Source: Plectosphaerella cucumerina
Lineage: Eukaryota > Ascomycota > Sordariomycetes > Glomerellales > Plectosphaerellaceae
Length of the DNA stretch: 64,000 nucleotides
Reading direction: 5' to 3'
NCBI GenBank assembly: GCA_020746995.1
Contig: JAGPXD010000006.1
Span: 1,116,001 to 1,180,000, forward strand
Of the stretch, positions 21,784 to 33,300 are shown in pieces. How positions within the stretch are numbered: the stretch's first letter is position 1; each line of letters opens with the position of its first letter. The position numbers and the translations under genes were made by a program. The notes beneath the pieces were generated by a model. The model saw only the letters and a list, made by a program, of their open reading frames with translations. It did not search any database and was not told the origin of the DNA.

Positions 21784-22326
21784 GGACACTTCACCCTCAC
21801 CGAGCTCACCGGGAGGGGAGGTTGGCATCTGATCCTGATGAAGGCCGAGTCGAATGGGAGGCGGGTGCGTCAGGGTGCGTCATAGGCGTCAGGCATTCCG
21901 CTGATGGAGCGGATGATGGTGGGGTGATTGTTGCGTACGCGGGACGCCGATCTGCTCCCCCCTCCACCCTTTCCGCCCGCCGACAGCCCCCTGTCTCTCT
22001 CCCCTTCTGGCCTGTCCCGGCCTGTCGCCGCGGCGGCCTGGACCGCTGACGTCAAAAACAAGCAGCTCCAGTAACCAAGATGGCCAGGATTTTGGTCGAG
22101 GATGATGCTCGACGTGGAAGTGCGGGCATGGGCATGGGGAAAACAGGGTCCCTGGGTTGCTTGCGAGTTGCCGTAAATGCCCTGCTCGCCCAGGTCTGGG
22201 GGAGGAGAGAGGTTGCATCCGAGATTCCAACCTGTCCTATACACTATAGCACTCGATAGCTTCGACTGCGCTTCCCAATATCAACCACCACAGACATACC
22301 TTGACCCAACCACCAAACCACGCAAA
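21784..22326. other. Intergenic region, no supported gene
   Basis: Spacer of 543 bp between two plus-strand genes. A CT-rich run near 21955-22010 (CCCCCCTCCACCC) is the only notable composition. It probably holds the promoter of the gene at 22327. Confidence 0.4.
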
Positions 22327-23091
22327 ATGCCGTCCATGCTCGGCCTCACCACCGACCCCTCCCCCCACGGGCTCAACGCCAAGGGGTCGGCGCAAGACAA
22401 GCGCCAGTGGGAGACGGAGAACGCCAACTACGGCCACGAACTCGCCGTGCAGGCCGCCGGGTCCATGTCGGGCGCCATGAAGGCCGGCCGCGACAAGAAG
22501 GAGAAGAAGAGGCGGCCCAAGAGCAAGAAGAAGGACGAGGGCGAAGATAAGGATGACGGAGAAGACGACTCAACCTGGAAAGCCCCAAAGAAGAAGGGCG
22601 CCAACCGCAAGAAGGAGGCCGACCGCTTCCACCTCCCCGAGGACAAGGACCTCCTCAACGACGAGGGCGGCCGCAAGAACACCATTCTCGCCCGTAACCA
22701 GGAATCCGCCATTGAGATGGAAACCCTCATCTGGCGCGCCATGTGCGACCGGCCCAAGTCGGCGCTCAAGTACATCGCCAAGGACGCCATGATCAGCAAC
22801 TGGCTCGTCTTTGGCGACACGGAGCCGCGCACCAAGGACTCGGAGCCGTCGCTCGAGGAGTGCATCAAGGAGTGCGAGCCGTACATGAGCTACAAGATGC
22901 GTCAGGCGCAGGTTGTGGAGATTGGGCTCATGGCGGTTGCGGTGGTTTATCAGATTACGCTTTATGGACAGGCGGGAGAGCCGGCGGAGGATGGGACGGT
23001 GAAGCTGGAGATGGATGAGGCGACGGTGTCGAGCACTTGGCGCCAGGGCGCTGGGGGGGATTGGGAGCTGACGTCCATGACTGTTGGGTGA
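22327..23091 (+). CDS. Basic protein with C-terminal NTF2/SnoaL-like domain
   Basis: Single exon, 254 aa, start in a CAAAATG context. Residues 50-115 are highly charged, with Lys/Asp/Glu runs (KKEKKRRPKSKKKDEG) that could serve as nuclear localisation or nucleic-acid contact. Residues 125-254 resemble the DUF4440/CaMKII-association fold: ETLIWRAMCDRPKSALKYIA, a SNWLVFGDTEPRT strand, and a final SSTWRQGAGGDWELTSMTVG. That fold binds small hydrophobic ligands or mediates assembly. I know no characterised orthologue and the activity is unknown. The domain call rests on pattern memory. Confidence 0.75.
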   Translation: MPSMLGLTTDPSPHGLNAKGSAQDKRQWETENANYGHELAVQAAGSMSGAMKAGRDKKEKKRRPKSKKKDEGEDKDDGEDDSTWKAPKKKGANRKKEADRFHLPEDKDLLNDEGGRKNTILARNQESAIEMETLIWRAMCDRPKSALKYIAKDAMISNWLVFGDTEPRTKDSEPSLEECIKECEPYMSYKMRQAQVVEIGLMAVAVVYQITLYGQAGEPAEDGTVKLEMDEATVSSTWRQGAGGDWELTSMTVG

Positions 23092-23661
23092 GATGTCTTT
23101 GGTTTCTTGTGAATTTTAGTCTGGTGTTTCGGTACTTTTTGGGTCAGTCAATTGGATGATGATGCATGAATTGGGTGCCCGTGCTGTGGACGTGCTTGAT
23201 GATGATCGGCGAGTCGGTATGGGTGTGACGGTCGGAAGGTCGCGATGCGGCTTGGTGAGCGCGGTGCTCAATACGAAGGGTTGACTCGGATCATTGAAGC
23301 AAACGGCGCGGGTGATGTCTTTGTCAAACTTGAAGGCAAGACAGGACCGAGATCTGGATCGGATACTTCATGTCGTGTTCCATCGTACCGTCGATGGCGC
23401 TGTGGTGGACGGGAAATAGCGGCTTCGGGTGACCGATTAGCGCGTGACACCACCGGGGAAATTGACCGATCCAACGCTGAACGGTCCGGGGAATGAAGAA
23501 AGAGATGCCAAGCATGGGGAGGGTCGAACAGCTACAAGTACATCGGACAGGAATTGGACTCGAGTGCTTCTGGTTTTGTCTCCATTGCAAAAATAATTGG
23601 GCTATCTTCCTGCCTCACTTAATGTCTTGTAGCCCTCTCTTCCCAGATCTCCAGAGTGAGC
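23092..23661. other. Convergent 3' intergenic region
   Basis: A 570-bp spacer between converging genes with no credible frame. Codon-like periodicity is lost. It probably contains both 3' UTRs. Confidence 0.4.
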
Positions 23662-24267
23662 TCACTCAGTGGTGAACCTCTTCAAGATCTGCTCGCACAG
23701 CATCTCTGGACTGCTTGTAGAATCGAGTGTGATAATGCGGTCCTTATCACCAGGACGGCATGGACTCTTCATCCACCTCTCGAAGAGCGCCCGCGCGTCC
23801 TCATCCACGCGAGCCCCGCTGCCCTGCGCAGCAACAGGCGGACAATCGACTGCGGATCTCTGGCTCACCATGCCAGAGCGGTTGCGCAGTCGCTCGTCCA
23901 GCAGGTCGATGTCGCCTACCTGGCACTCAACGTACCAGTAGTCGTAGCCATGCCGAGCAGCCAGAGTACTGCCTCGTTCGAGAACCTCGGGGTAGTTGCA
24001 AGTGCTGTCGACAATGACGCTGACGCCTTGGTTCATAAAGTCCTCGGCCAACTTCCACTGGAGGAGGTAGGCTTGCTTTGCTGCATCGTCGAACGGGATG
24101 ATGGCTGCTTCGAGGAGAGCTGACCTGAGGACATCGTGGTCGATGATGATGCTGTTGATGTGTGGTCTGAGAAGTCTTGCTACGGTGCTTTTGCCAGAGC
24201 CAGGCGCTCCGGACATTTGGATCAGGAGTTTGCCTGGTGGTCTCTGTTCAGTTGCGAACATTGCCAT
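23662..24267 (-). CDS. P-loop NTPase/kinase-like protein (AAA_33 family)
   Basis: Single exon, 201 aa. Walker A is SGAPGSGKSTVARLL (about residues 19-33). It is followed by IIIDHDVLRSAL, the Asp-His-Asp strand found in zeta-toxin-like, polynucleotide-kinase-like and AAA_33 proteins, and by VSVIVDSTCNYPEV, where Asp and Cys line the presumed acceptor site. A lid with LDERLRNRSG supplies arginines. The fold suggests ATP-dependent phosphoryl transfer to a small molecule or nucleotide, with no substrate assigned. Although zeta toxins share the fold, nothing here (no antitoxin partner, eukaryotic genome) suggests a toxin role. It ends near a convergent neighbour. Confidence 0.75.
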   Translation of the reverse strand: MAMFATEQRPPGKLLIQMSGAPGSGKSTVARLLRPHINSIIIDHDVLRSALLEAAIIPFDDAAKQAYLLQWKLAEDFMNQGVSVIVDSTCNYPEVLERGSTLAARHGYDYWYVECQVGDIDLLDERLRNRSGMVSQRSAVDCPPVAAQGSGARVDEDARALFERWMKSPCRPGDKDRIITLDSTSSPEMLCEQILKRFTTE

Positions 24268-25247
24268 TGCATGTTTCCGTGTCTGGTAGTGATAAGCTTG
24301 CTGAGCACGCCACCCTCAAGAACCTTGGATTTTGATACGCCTCATAGGTGCCGTTGAAGGCACCAAACGAGTGGCTTGCATGAGTACGACAGCTGAAGCG
24401 TTCAGGGCGCCGTGGTTGCCAAGATGGTTGACTTCGGACGACGATACGAACGACAGTGGGGGCGGAGCGGCTGAGTCATGCACGGCCGAATTGACGACAC
24501 CCCACGGGTGTCACCAGCATCATCTCCGGTGGCGGTCTTCTTCTTCTTTCCTCTTGCTCGACGGCGTCCTTTGTCTTGCAAAACCCGACACTTTGGGTAA
24601 CGTTCTATTCACCTTATCGCCCGCTACGTCTTAAACTTAAACTTTGCATCATAAATTTTTATCCGCGGCCCTCCGACCAAGCCACTTCAACTGCAGCCAA
24701 CGTCCCAGTCGCTGCAACTGCGCTGCTACGATTCTCAGGCGTTGTAACCCTGACCCTCCCCAACCTGACGCGCAGAAAAAGCTCGGGCAGGGGGAAAAGG
24801 GTGGTGCAGTGGGGGTCGACAGACATCCTGGAAATGAACAGCCGGCCTGGCCTGCAGCCCGCCTTTGCCCATTGACCATCAAGCACTTCAGCAGCAGGGT
24901 CGCCCGCGACCGACCCGGCTCTTTGCAGATCTGACTTTCTTCCATCAACATTGTCAATCGCAGCACTCAACAACCTGATCTCGCTGGACAAGCCTCGCCT
25001 CTGTCCACGCATCCACTCGCTCAATCGTCTTTCGGCTCGCCTCCCCCCTCGGACATCGCACATCGCACCAAGCCGCCAAGCAACAGGCCTCAATCTGCCG
25101 GCGACTCGTCCCTGAGATGATGGAGCGGGGACTTTCCAGAACAGACACCTTTTGATTTCACTTTGCCTTGCTCACTCATTCACAACACACCCCTCAGTCT
25201 TCAACAGACAAAAAACTCGCCAAAGTCGCCCGCAGCCCGCCGCCTCG
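24268..25247. other. Divergent promoter region, no supported gene
   Basis: Nearly 1 kb between diverging genes. A patch of AT-rich sequence (24600-24665, with TTAAACTTAAACTTTGC) stands out against GC-rich flanks and may mark the promoter of the gene at 25248. The last 250 bases are CT-rich leader. Confidence 0.4.
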
Positions 25248-27288
25248 ATGCTGCCCAAGACAAAGGCACCGCCCTCGATGAAGAGGCGCAACTCAAACGG
25301 CAAGGCCTTTGCCTCGTCCTTCTTCTCGCAGCTCTACGATGCGCCCTATCAGGACTCACTACGGAGCCCCTGGCATGCGCGCCTCCTCGCAAGCCCCCGT
25401 CTCCTGCGACGACTCCTCTGGCTCGTCGTCAGCGTGCTCGCCGCAGTAGCCCTGTTCTTCGCCGCCTTCACCACCGACAATGCGCCCACGACATGGCTTT
25501 GCCATGCATTCGACTCCCTCACCGGAGGCGCTCCGCAGCGAATGACGAACCGGGCCCAAAAGGTGCCCCTGGCGGCCCCCATCCCGTGTCTCACCCCACG
25601 AGGCCAGCTGCTCGGCAATAGCACGGACGATGACCTTCATCCCGTCTCGCTCGACATGCGTACGTGCATTCCACAAGGCTTCTAGGCTGCCCGCCCACCC
25701 AACTTAAACCTCACAGACTGACGTGTCCCAGCATACCCAACTCCATTCACCGGTTCTCATGATGTCCTCGGCCTGGACAAGACCTGGATGACGGCCGAAG
25801 ATCGCTACGGTCCTTATGGCCTCGGCGACGACGCCAAGACGAACAGTCGCAGCCGCGTCAACTGGAATGAGATCGACTGGGGCTTCTTCCAGAACGAGTG
25901 CCTCCGTGTCAACCAGGAACGCTTCCCGCCCTCGGCCTCGCCCTTCCGCAACGATCCCCCGCGGTTCGCACTGAGACATGAGCGCACCGTGCCGGAGAAA
26001 CTGCGCTGGAACGAGGTCCCCGACACCCGCCGTACCGCCATCGTCATCCGGGCCTACGATGGCTACGACTGGACGGCACAGGACATGCACCACATCCGCT
26101 CTCTCATCGTCGAGGCGAGCCTCAAGACGGGCGGAGAGTTCAGCGTCATCTTGCTCGTGCATATCCGCAACCTGAGGTACAACCTCTGGGGCTCCCGCGA
26201 GGATTATCACAGAGCCCTCCGGGCCGCCCAGGTCCCCTACGAGTTCCACTCCATCACCGTCCTTTGGAACAACCCGCTGCTCGAGAGCTGGTACCCGGGG
26301 ACCCTCGAGCACGACACCTTCTACCAGGTCTTCCAGCCCGTGCAACTGCTCGCCCACCACTACCCAGAGTTTGACCACTACTGGCAGTTTGAGATGGACA
26401 TGCGCTTTACTGGTGATGCCGGCGAGTTCCTCCAGGCCTTGGACGATTTCAGTCGGAGGGAGCCCAGGAAACAGTCTCACGAGAGGGCGACTTTCCTCTA
26501 TGACCCCGCTGTATTCGCCGACTATGATGAGTTCCAGGCGGCAGTCGACGCTGCCAACAAGGGCGGCTCTCACTACGTAAGTCTCCTAGTCATGTAACGA
26601 TGATCGACCCTTTGCTAACTGTCTCCAGTGGGGTCCTGCAAAGATCCGTGAAGTGAGCCCGCTCGGCCCAAAACCGCCAACCTCTGCCTCCAGGGACAAC
26701 TTCCGCTGGGGCGTGGGCGAGGACGCCGATGTCATCGTGACATCCCTCTGCGGTGACGCCCGCAAGAGCAAGAGCTGGATCTTCTCCGGCTGGGTCTACG
26801 GCTTCCGCGGCGGCAGCGATGGCCCTCCACGCATCTTCTGCCCGCCCGCCATCCAGAGAGGCAGCCGCAACCTCCTCCTCTCCATCCACGACCTCCAAAT
26901 CCGCGGCCTCCGCATCGCCTCCGAAGCCACCCTCCCGTCCTTCGCCCTCTGGCTCGGCCTCAAGATCAGCTACCCGCCGCTCCCGACCTACCTCGACGCC
27001 AAGCCCACCCAGCAGGACCACGACGGATGGTTCCTCGGCGGGCCTCAAGCCAGCGAGGACGGCTGGGGCAAGAGCGACCCGCAATGGGGCGCGCACTCTA
27101 TTAAAGGCGAGCCTAGGATGGCGAGCTCGTTCTGGTGGTCGGCCGGGTGGTCGGGCGACTCGCCCAAGCGGACGTTCCTGGCCTGGCTGTACAACGACGA
27201 CTCGGACGCGCTGCCGACGCCGCTGGCCAGGAAGGACGGACGCGTGTACATGCCGAACATGATGATGCATCCGGTGAAGAATAACTAA
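25248..27288 (+). CDS. DUF3405 type II membrane protein, probable glycosyltransferase-like
   Basis: Three exons, 25248-25659, 25732-26576 and 26629-27288, give 638 aa; introns are 72 and 52 nt. An alternative Met lies 10 codons downstream. One signal-anchor helix (about 55-76, LLWLVVSVLAAVALFFAAF) follows a basic tail, so the protein is probably a Golgi or ER type II membrane protein. The luminal part matches the fungal DUF3405 family: RRTAIVIRAYDGYDW, FSVILLVHIRNLRYN, then HYWQFEMDMRFTGD, whose DMD recalls a glycosyltransferase metal site, and late WSAGWSG and YMPNMMMHPVKNN segments. No member has a proven reaction that I know of; glycosyl transfer is inferred from topology and the DXD-like motif. 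Tail to tail with the peroxygenase gene, 98 bp apart. Confidence 0.85.
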
Positions 27289-27386
27289 AGATACCCACTT
27301 TGAATTTGGAATAGACTGTATGAGTACACGATCAACACATGCTGCGTTGGTTTCCCATGGATGCCTGTGCTAGTTTCCTTGGTGCC

Positions 27387-28408
27387 TTACTCCGGAACCT
27401 GCTGACCCTGGACTGAGAAGTCAAAGTGCACACCACCGCGGCGGCGAAGAGGGTCGGTCGAGTTGCTGCCGGTGATGAGATTCCCAGCCGCGCTGATCAT
27501 GTTGGCAAGGCGGAGCACAGCCTCGGCCTTGACGACCTGGCCCCTAGGCGTCCATCCCAGCTCCGTCGGGAATCGCTCGTTCTCTGTATCAGTGTCAGTT
27601 TGCGGGCAAAGGTACAGATGGCCCGCAGGAAACGTACCGAAGAAATAGACCACCAAGTCCTGGTCGACCGTGCCGGCCTCGAGATCGCCAAAGGCCACGA
27701 TGGGCGCGGCCACCTCGCCGAGGGAGAAGTTCTCCGTGTCGGCGGTGAATCTGTACGTGGGGTTGAAGGACTTTGACTCGATCTGCCGGGCGATCTTGCT
27801 GTTGGCCAGCATGGTGACGTCGAGGACCGGGCCGGTCCAGTAGCGCCTTGTTTCGGCGAAGATGGTCTCGTTGAAGACGTGGTTGTTGCCGAAGAAGGCG
27901 TCGGTGCGGCTGCGAGAGTCAGACAAGGCGGAGGGGATGGAAGGGGGTAGACGTACCTCAGGCTGGCGTCGTGCTCGAGCACGTTGTGCTGGTTGAGGTG
28001 GTCCCTGGGGGGTATTAGCAGACGAGTAGCCGTGTTGATGGGAGGGGGTACGCACAGGGTGAAGAAGGTGGCGTTGGGCTCCGGGTTGGCGATGACGGCC
28101 TTGTCGAACATGATGCCGGCGAGCACGGGGTCAAAGTCGAGACCGGAGGTGAGGCCGGACACGACGACGTCTTTGGTGAGACCGCGGCCGTCGCGGGGGA
28201 GGAAGCCGTGGTTGGCGAGGGTGTTCATCATCGGGCAGGGCCCGCGGACTGGGATGGGTAAGTGGGAGGACATGGTGGCAAGGGGGTTGGACGTACAATC
28301 ATCGGCGGTGGGAGGGTGCCAGGGAGGAATATCCCCTAGTCGAGTGTATTCCTGAGCAGCAGTGATGGCCGCAAGGGCGAGGACTGAGGAGGCGACGGAG
28401 GATCTCAT
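27387..28408 (-). CDS. Secreted heme-thiolate peroxidase/peroxygenase, short UPO type
   Basis: Five exons, 28408-28297, 28248-28056, 28004-27957, 27909-27638 and 27583-27387, give 273 aa; the four introns are 47-54 nt. Residues 1-18 form a signal peptide (cleavage near TAAQ). The mature enzyme belongs to the chloroperoxidase family PF01328: FRGPCPMMNTLANHGFLPR places the heme-ligating Cys at about 42 in the PCP motif, and LEHDASL (EHD at 112-114) is the Mg-binding motif of short unspecific peroxygenases. A distal Glu lies in the NETIFAETRRYW region. Such enzymes use H2O2 to oxygenate or halogenate organic substrates outside the cell. The size fits the short group I. Exon 3 is only 48 nt and carries the whole EHD motif. 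Confidence 0.92.
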
Positions 28409-30323
28409 GATGGCAGTGGATGTAAGAAACTATTGTGAAGTTGTTTGCTGCACAACATCTTTCCACCCTGAGATGTCGAGACACGGCTGTCTACTTATAC
28501 GCGCTTCTCCCTCTTCCCAACCATCTCACCTCAAACTCCACATCCTCCCCTACGCCCGCGATGTCTCCCACTGACGCACAACACAGCCCATACTCGGTCT
28601 CGGGTCCAATCATCACCTTCCGAATGCCAGCTTACGCGGTTGCCCCTGGGGATCGGCGAGGGTGCTCCCGGCGCGCGGACGGCAGAGGCTGCGCGTGCCC
28701 GGCTTGGCTGTGGTTGGGACCTCGGGAGATGCGAGTGTTTTCTCGGGTGGCACCCGAGGCGATCGGCGGCTGCTAGATCTGTGTGTTCGGTTTCGGGTCC
28801 CGGCGACGGCGGCGGAGGGGCCGGGGCCCCACTTCGGCCGGTAGTTGGCGGCTTCAGGGGGGAGATGCGGAGGGGAAGGACGGGTGGCTTGGGGATGTCG
28901 ATCATTGGGCTGACTCGGGTGGTAGTCGTAGGGCCGTGGGTTGGTATGCGATGCGAGAGGGTCAGGGGATGAAGATAAGGTACTGCTGGGAGGAGAAGCA
29001 TCATGTTGAGCACTGCGGGAGGCGGCGAGACACCGACAAGGGCGGATGCTCGTGGGCACAGAATTGTAAAACGCATTGATCTGCCTCCTTATTCTTTCAA
29101 TAATCGATGGGGAGAGTTGATAGATGGCGGGGTCGTGATGACTTCATCGATGCTTCGACCACTTTGTCGCCAGCTCACCGGTCACCCAACGAGTCAACCT
29201 AGTATTGCTTCGGTAGTATTGCCCTCGAGCCCTTGACCCATTCCGACAGGTCGTCCTAGCAGCCGTGATACCCACGGAGAAAAACACTGCTAGATTACGT
29301 TCCCACCCTCTCGCATCTCGAGGCATCATCCTGTTGCAACCTCGCCACTTGACTGCTATACGAAAGCGAGATGATGTCCGTTCTTGCACTACAACACAGT
29401 GACGACCTTCAATCATAAATTGTTTCTCATTAAATACTCAGGGGAGAGGGGGTAGATAGGTCATTTCAGGGAGCGGCAAATGGTCATCCAGAGCCGCCTG
29501 GGTTTGCAGGGTCAATGACTCCAGCCTGGATATATACCATTGCCTGTTAATGCCCATGCTTCTTTTGAACCCTACATAGTACTTCTCTGGTACTTAAAGC
29601 AGCAGTAGTTCAGTATTCAGCCGTGTGTACCTGTACAGCCAGCAAAATCTCCTCAGAGACAGCACGTCAACCGACTCAGCAGGTCGATCGATGCAGAGGA
29701 TCAATCGGTGCAGACTTTAGTCAACTCTTCCTATCCTGCTTGTACAGTCGTACTTGAAATCGATATCCGGTTCCCACACTCTTCGATCCTTTTCAAACCA
29801 AGTGGTGCGGGTGATGACACAATGCTAGCCAATATGGGACATGAAGTGGTGAGGTACATCCAAACAACCAAGAAGGCCCCTCGCATCTCTGTGACCACCT
29901 ATGCAACAAGGTCTTGGGGGTTGATGATTGCTCCCGAGAGACTGGCTGAGTCTGAACCGGCGTGAAGTGCCGATAACCTCCCGCCTCCAGGATCAACGGC
30001 TAACCCACCATCCATTTTGAACGATTAGCATAAGCACGTTGTAGCCTGGAGGTATTCTCGTTGAAAACAGCCAGAAAGTCTGTCAATGGTTTCATCAAGA
30101 CAACGACAGCCGTAGGTGGACAGCAGATGACCTAGGTACCTCGGGCGTGTACCGCCCTTTCTTGATCTGTGTTGTAGCGGGGCAAACTTGCGTTGCGAAA
30201 CTGCTGTCGCTTGCAGTATGACCATGGGAATACAATTGCAGCGTACGAATGGCTATCTTAACGAGGGAGCATTCCACAAAAGAAGATGGTGCCTACTGTA
30301 CCAAAGTGAGCCAGACCACGCGT
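28409..30323. other. Intergenic region, no supported gene
   Basis: About 1.9 kb upstream of the peroxygenase and downstream of the NLR. Base composition drops towards 50% GC after 29000, and reading frames are short and interrupted. No transposon signature, repeat or domain could be recognised. Decayed gene fragments cannot be excluded. Confidence 0.4.
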
Positions 30324-33300
30324 TCAAGACGGACTCGAAAGTGCCGTGACTTCCCCGAACAAGGCCTGTAAGCCGTAAAAGTCCTCCACGATGGGCGCAT
30401 TGCTCTCCAGAAGGAGCGCTTCCACTTCATGATGGAGGTTCAGTGCTGCAAGCTGCATTGCCGTGTAACCGTAGGCATCCTCTACAGCGATGTTGACGTC
30501 TCCTCGCCCAACGAGCATCTTGACTAGCTCAAAGTGCCCCCTCTCAGCGGCCCAGAGAAGGGGCGTCCGGCCTGATTCGTCCGCCGTGTTGTAACTTGCC
30601 CCTTTCTTCAAGAGAAGCATTACAATCTCTGAATAACCTTGGTATAGGGCGGCCTGCAGAGCGTTACCATAGCCGCCGTCCTGCGTATCAGAGTCCGCCC
30701 CCTCCTCCAAGAGAAGCTGAACAACCTCGGCGTTACCGTGACATGAGGCGGCATACAGAGCAACGGAATAGTAGCCGCCCTGTGTGTTGACGTTCGCTCC
30801 CTTATCTAAAAGAAGCTCGACAGTCTCGACGTATCCTTGAACTGAGGCGGCCAGCAAAGCGTTATCGAAGCGGCCGCCCTGCAAGGTGATGTCCGCCTCG
30901 CTCTCCAAGAGCAGCCTCGCAATCTCGGCGTAGGCTCCAGATAGAGCCTCTTGCAGAGCGTTGCCGTAGGAGCCGTCCTCCGCATTAACGGCAGCCCCAT
31001 TGTCCAAGAGAAGCTTCACAACCTGGCTGTGGCCACCCCGGGCTGCCCATCCGAGGACAGTTCTCGACGTGTGATCTGGCATGTCGACGTCCACTGAATG
31101 ATTTTGAATGAGCGATCTGACCACCTCAACGTGTCCAGTAAACGCGGCCAAATGTACTGGTCCGAGGAGTCGATCCATGTATGTATTGGCAGCTTCCCAG
31201 AATATCGACTGCCATGTCTCAAACCTCTTATTTCGAGCATCATACAGCTCGAAGACGATATTGAGGATACTGTCGTCCGCATCATCCATTCTCCGGAAAT
31301 GCACTGGCCAATTCACCGCAGAGTATTCCAGTAGCGGGGAATCATTGAAAAGGGCATCCTCAGTCATCGATTCGTCGCGGAGATGATCATCGGGAATATC
31401 GCGAAATGACAGATACTGGACGCACACTCGCGTCATGATCTGATTAGAGACCTCGCTTCGAAGGGAATGCCTCCAGGCTTTCCTGTCTCCGACGTTGGCC
31501 TCTCTCGCGACCAGGAACTCCTTTGCCGTCTGATGTATCAAGTATACTCGACTGTCGCTGATGAACACAAAGAGGCCGCAAAGCTCTCGGATATCAGATT
31601 TGACGCGGTCGGGATCCAGGTCAAGCTCCTCGTGTGTTGTCGCATCCGGGACGTCCACGGCCAGCTGGAATGCCACACCTATCTCCACGAGTGTGAGCGG
31701 CCGCCGAGCACCCACGACAATGTGAAGGAGGATAAGCGCCTCTTCTTGTTGATCAGGCCGAAGTCTGCCGAGAATGCCCTCATAAGCTTGTTCGGCTGTA
31801 GACGGAAGCGAGTCAATCTTCTTCAAGAGTGCCGGCTTGCGTTTGACCTGCTGCAGCTCGTCCCAGACGAGATGCAGCCAGAGATAGGTTCGGTTGGATG
31901 TTGCAAGTAGCTTCGCTTCCAACAGGTCCCGCACCTCCTGGTCTGTGCGAAGCTCCTGTACCTTCTGCCGAATGACGAGGTTGATCTCCTCGCTGATGTC
32001 TGCGTTGCACTCCTCGCCGGCTAGCCGGATCGACGGAAGTGCAGGGGGGAAGTCGCTGAAGCCAGACTCAATGTCCTGGTACGGGCGACTCGTCGCGAGA
32101 AACTTCAATGAGCACGTCCTTGCTGGCGCCGAGACGCGTTGTGTATAAAAGCCGGTGACTAGTTGGACGAGTTTCCGACGACCATCTCTCTGGCATTCGT
32201 CCAGGGCATCAAAGACACAGATCACAGGCCCTGCGGACTCGTCCGTAGCAGCGGCCAGAAAGATACGCCATAGCTCGTCAACTTCGTACCGCAGCTTATG
32301 GCCATTCTTCTCAAACGCGTTGGCGGCATATGACAGGAGATGGGGCAGTCGGCCGAGGAGCTGGTGAAGAATGGCGCACAACGCCGTCGCGAGGCCGTTT
32401 TGTTCCTCGTTGTCTTTGAAAAAGAAGTAGCACACCGTTTGATTGCTTGAGTTGCTTGAGTTGCCGAGGTCTTCATCGACAAGAGCTTTCGCAAGCACTG
32501 ACTTGCCGCAGCCAGGGTCCGCCGAGATCCAGAGGAGGTCATCGTTGGAGCTCTGTCGCCACTTCTGATACTGCGGATGCTCCAGAACCCACTTGCAGGT
32601 GCCCGGTACTCGGTCGGGAACCATGTTCTTGAACTCTTCATATCGAGAGGTTTTGAACACCCGGTGACATTCAATCTGCCTGTCGTTCTCGTATCTGGCG
32701 TCTTGCTTCATTGCTTGCTTTGACAGCGTTTCGTTGTTGGCGGTCAACAGCTCTTGAACCACGGGATCTGATCCGAACGATCAGCGGACACACTTGATCG
32801 AACATACCGACCTAGGTATACTTTATGCTAATAGGCTCCACGAGACGGGATACTCGTCCACCAGAATCACTGCAACTCACCTGAGACGACTTGAGGGATA
32901 GCCTGATGCTGGAGGACATGCCCGGGGGATATGACGGAAAGAAGCTCCTTGGCGAATGCCGCTGCCACCGCGGCCGCATACCCGTGCCACGCCTTGTTCT
33001 TGTGCGAGTCGGCATAGTCGCAGATGCCCAGAATTACCAGGCAGGGAAAGTCTTGTATCAGCCCGGCCGCCTCCATCTCGAAGCAAAGCACCCCGAGTTC
33101 CTTGCTCAACCGGTCCCGTGTGTTTGAATCCTCGATCACCAGGTTGCCCGAGGCAATGTTGCCGTAATGCACCACCGGTTCAGCGTCATCTCTAGCGTCC
33201 CGTTGAACGACCCTGGTGTGATCGCATTTGTGGCACCCGAAATTCCCGTCAGGATGCTCGTAGTCTGCCTGGAACAGACAGTCGTTTGACTCGCCCTGGG

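Noticed and set aside
23662..24267. Zeta-toxin-type function for the P-loop protein
   Set aside because: Shares only the general kinase fold; no antitoxin partner and no supporting context.
25704..26573. 289-codon minus-strand frame
   Set aside because: Antisense of exon 2 of the DUF3405 gene, which has clear family motifs and splice sites.
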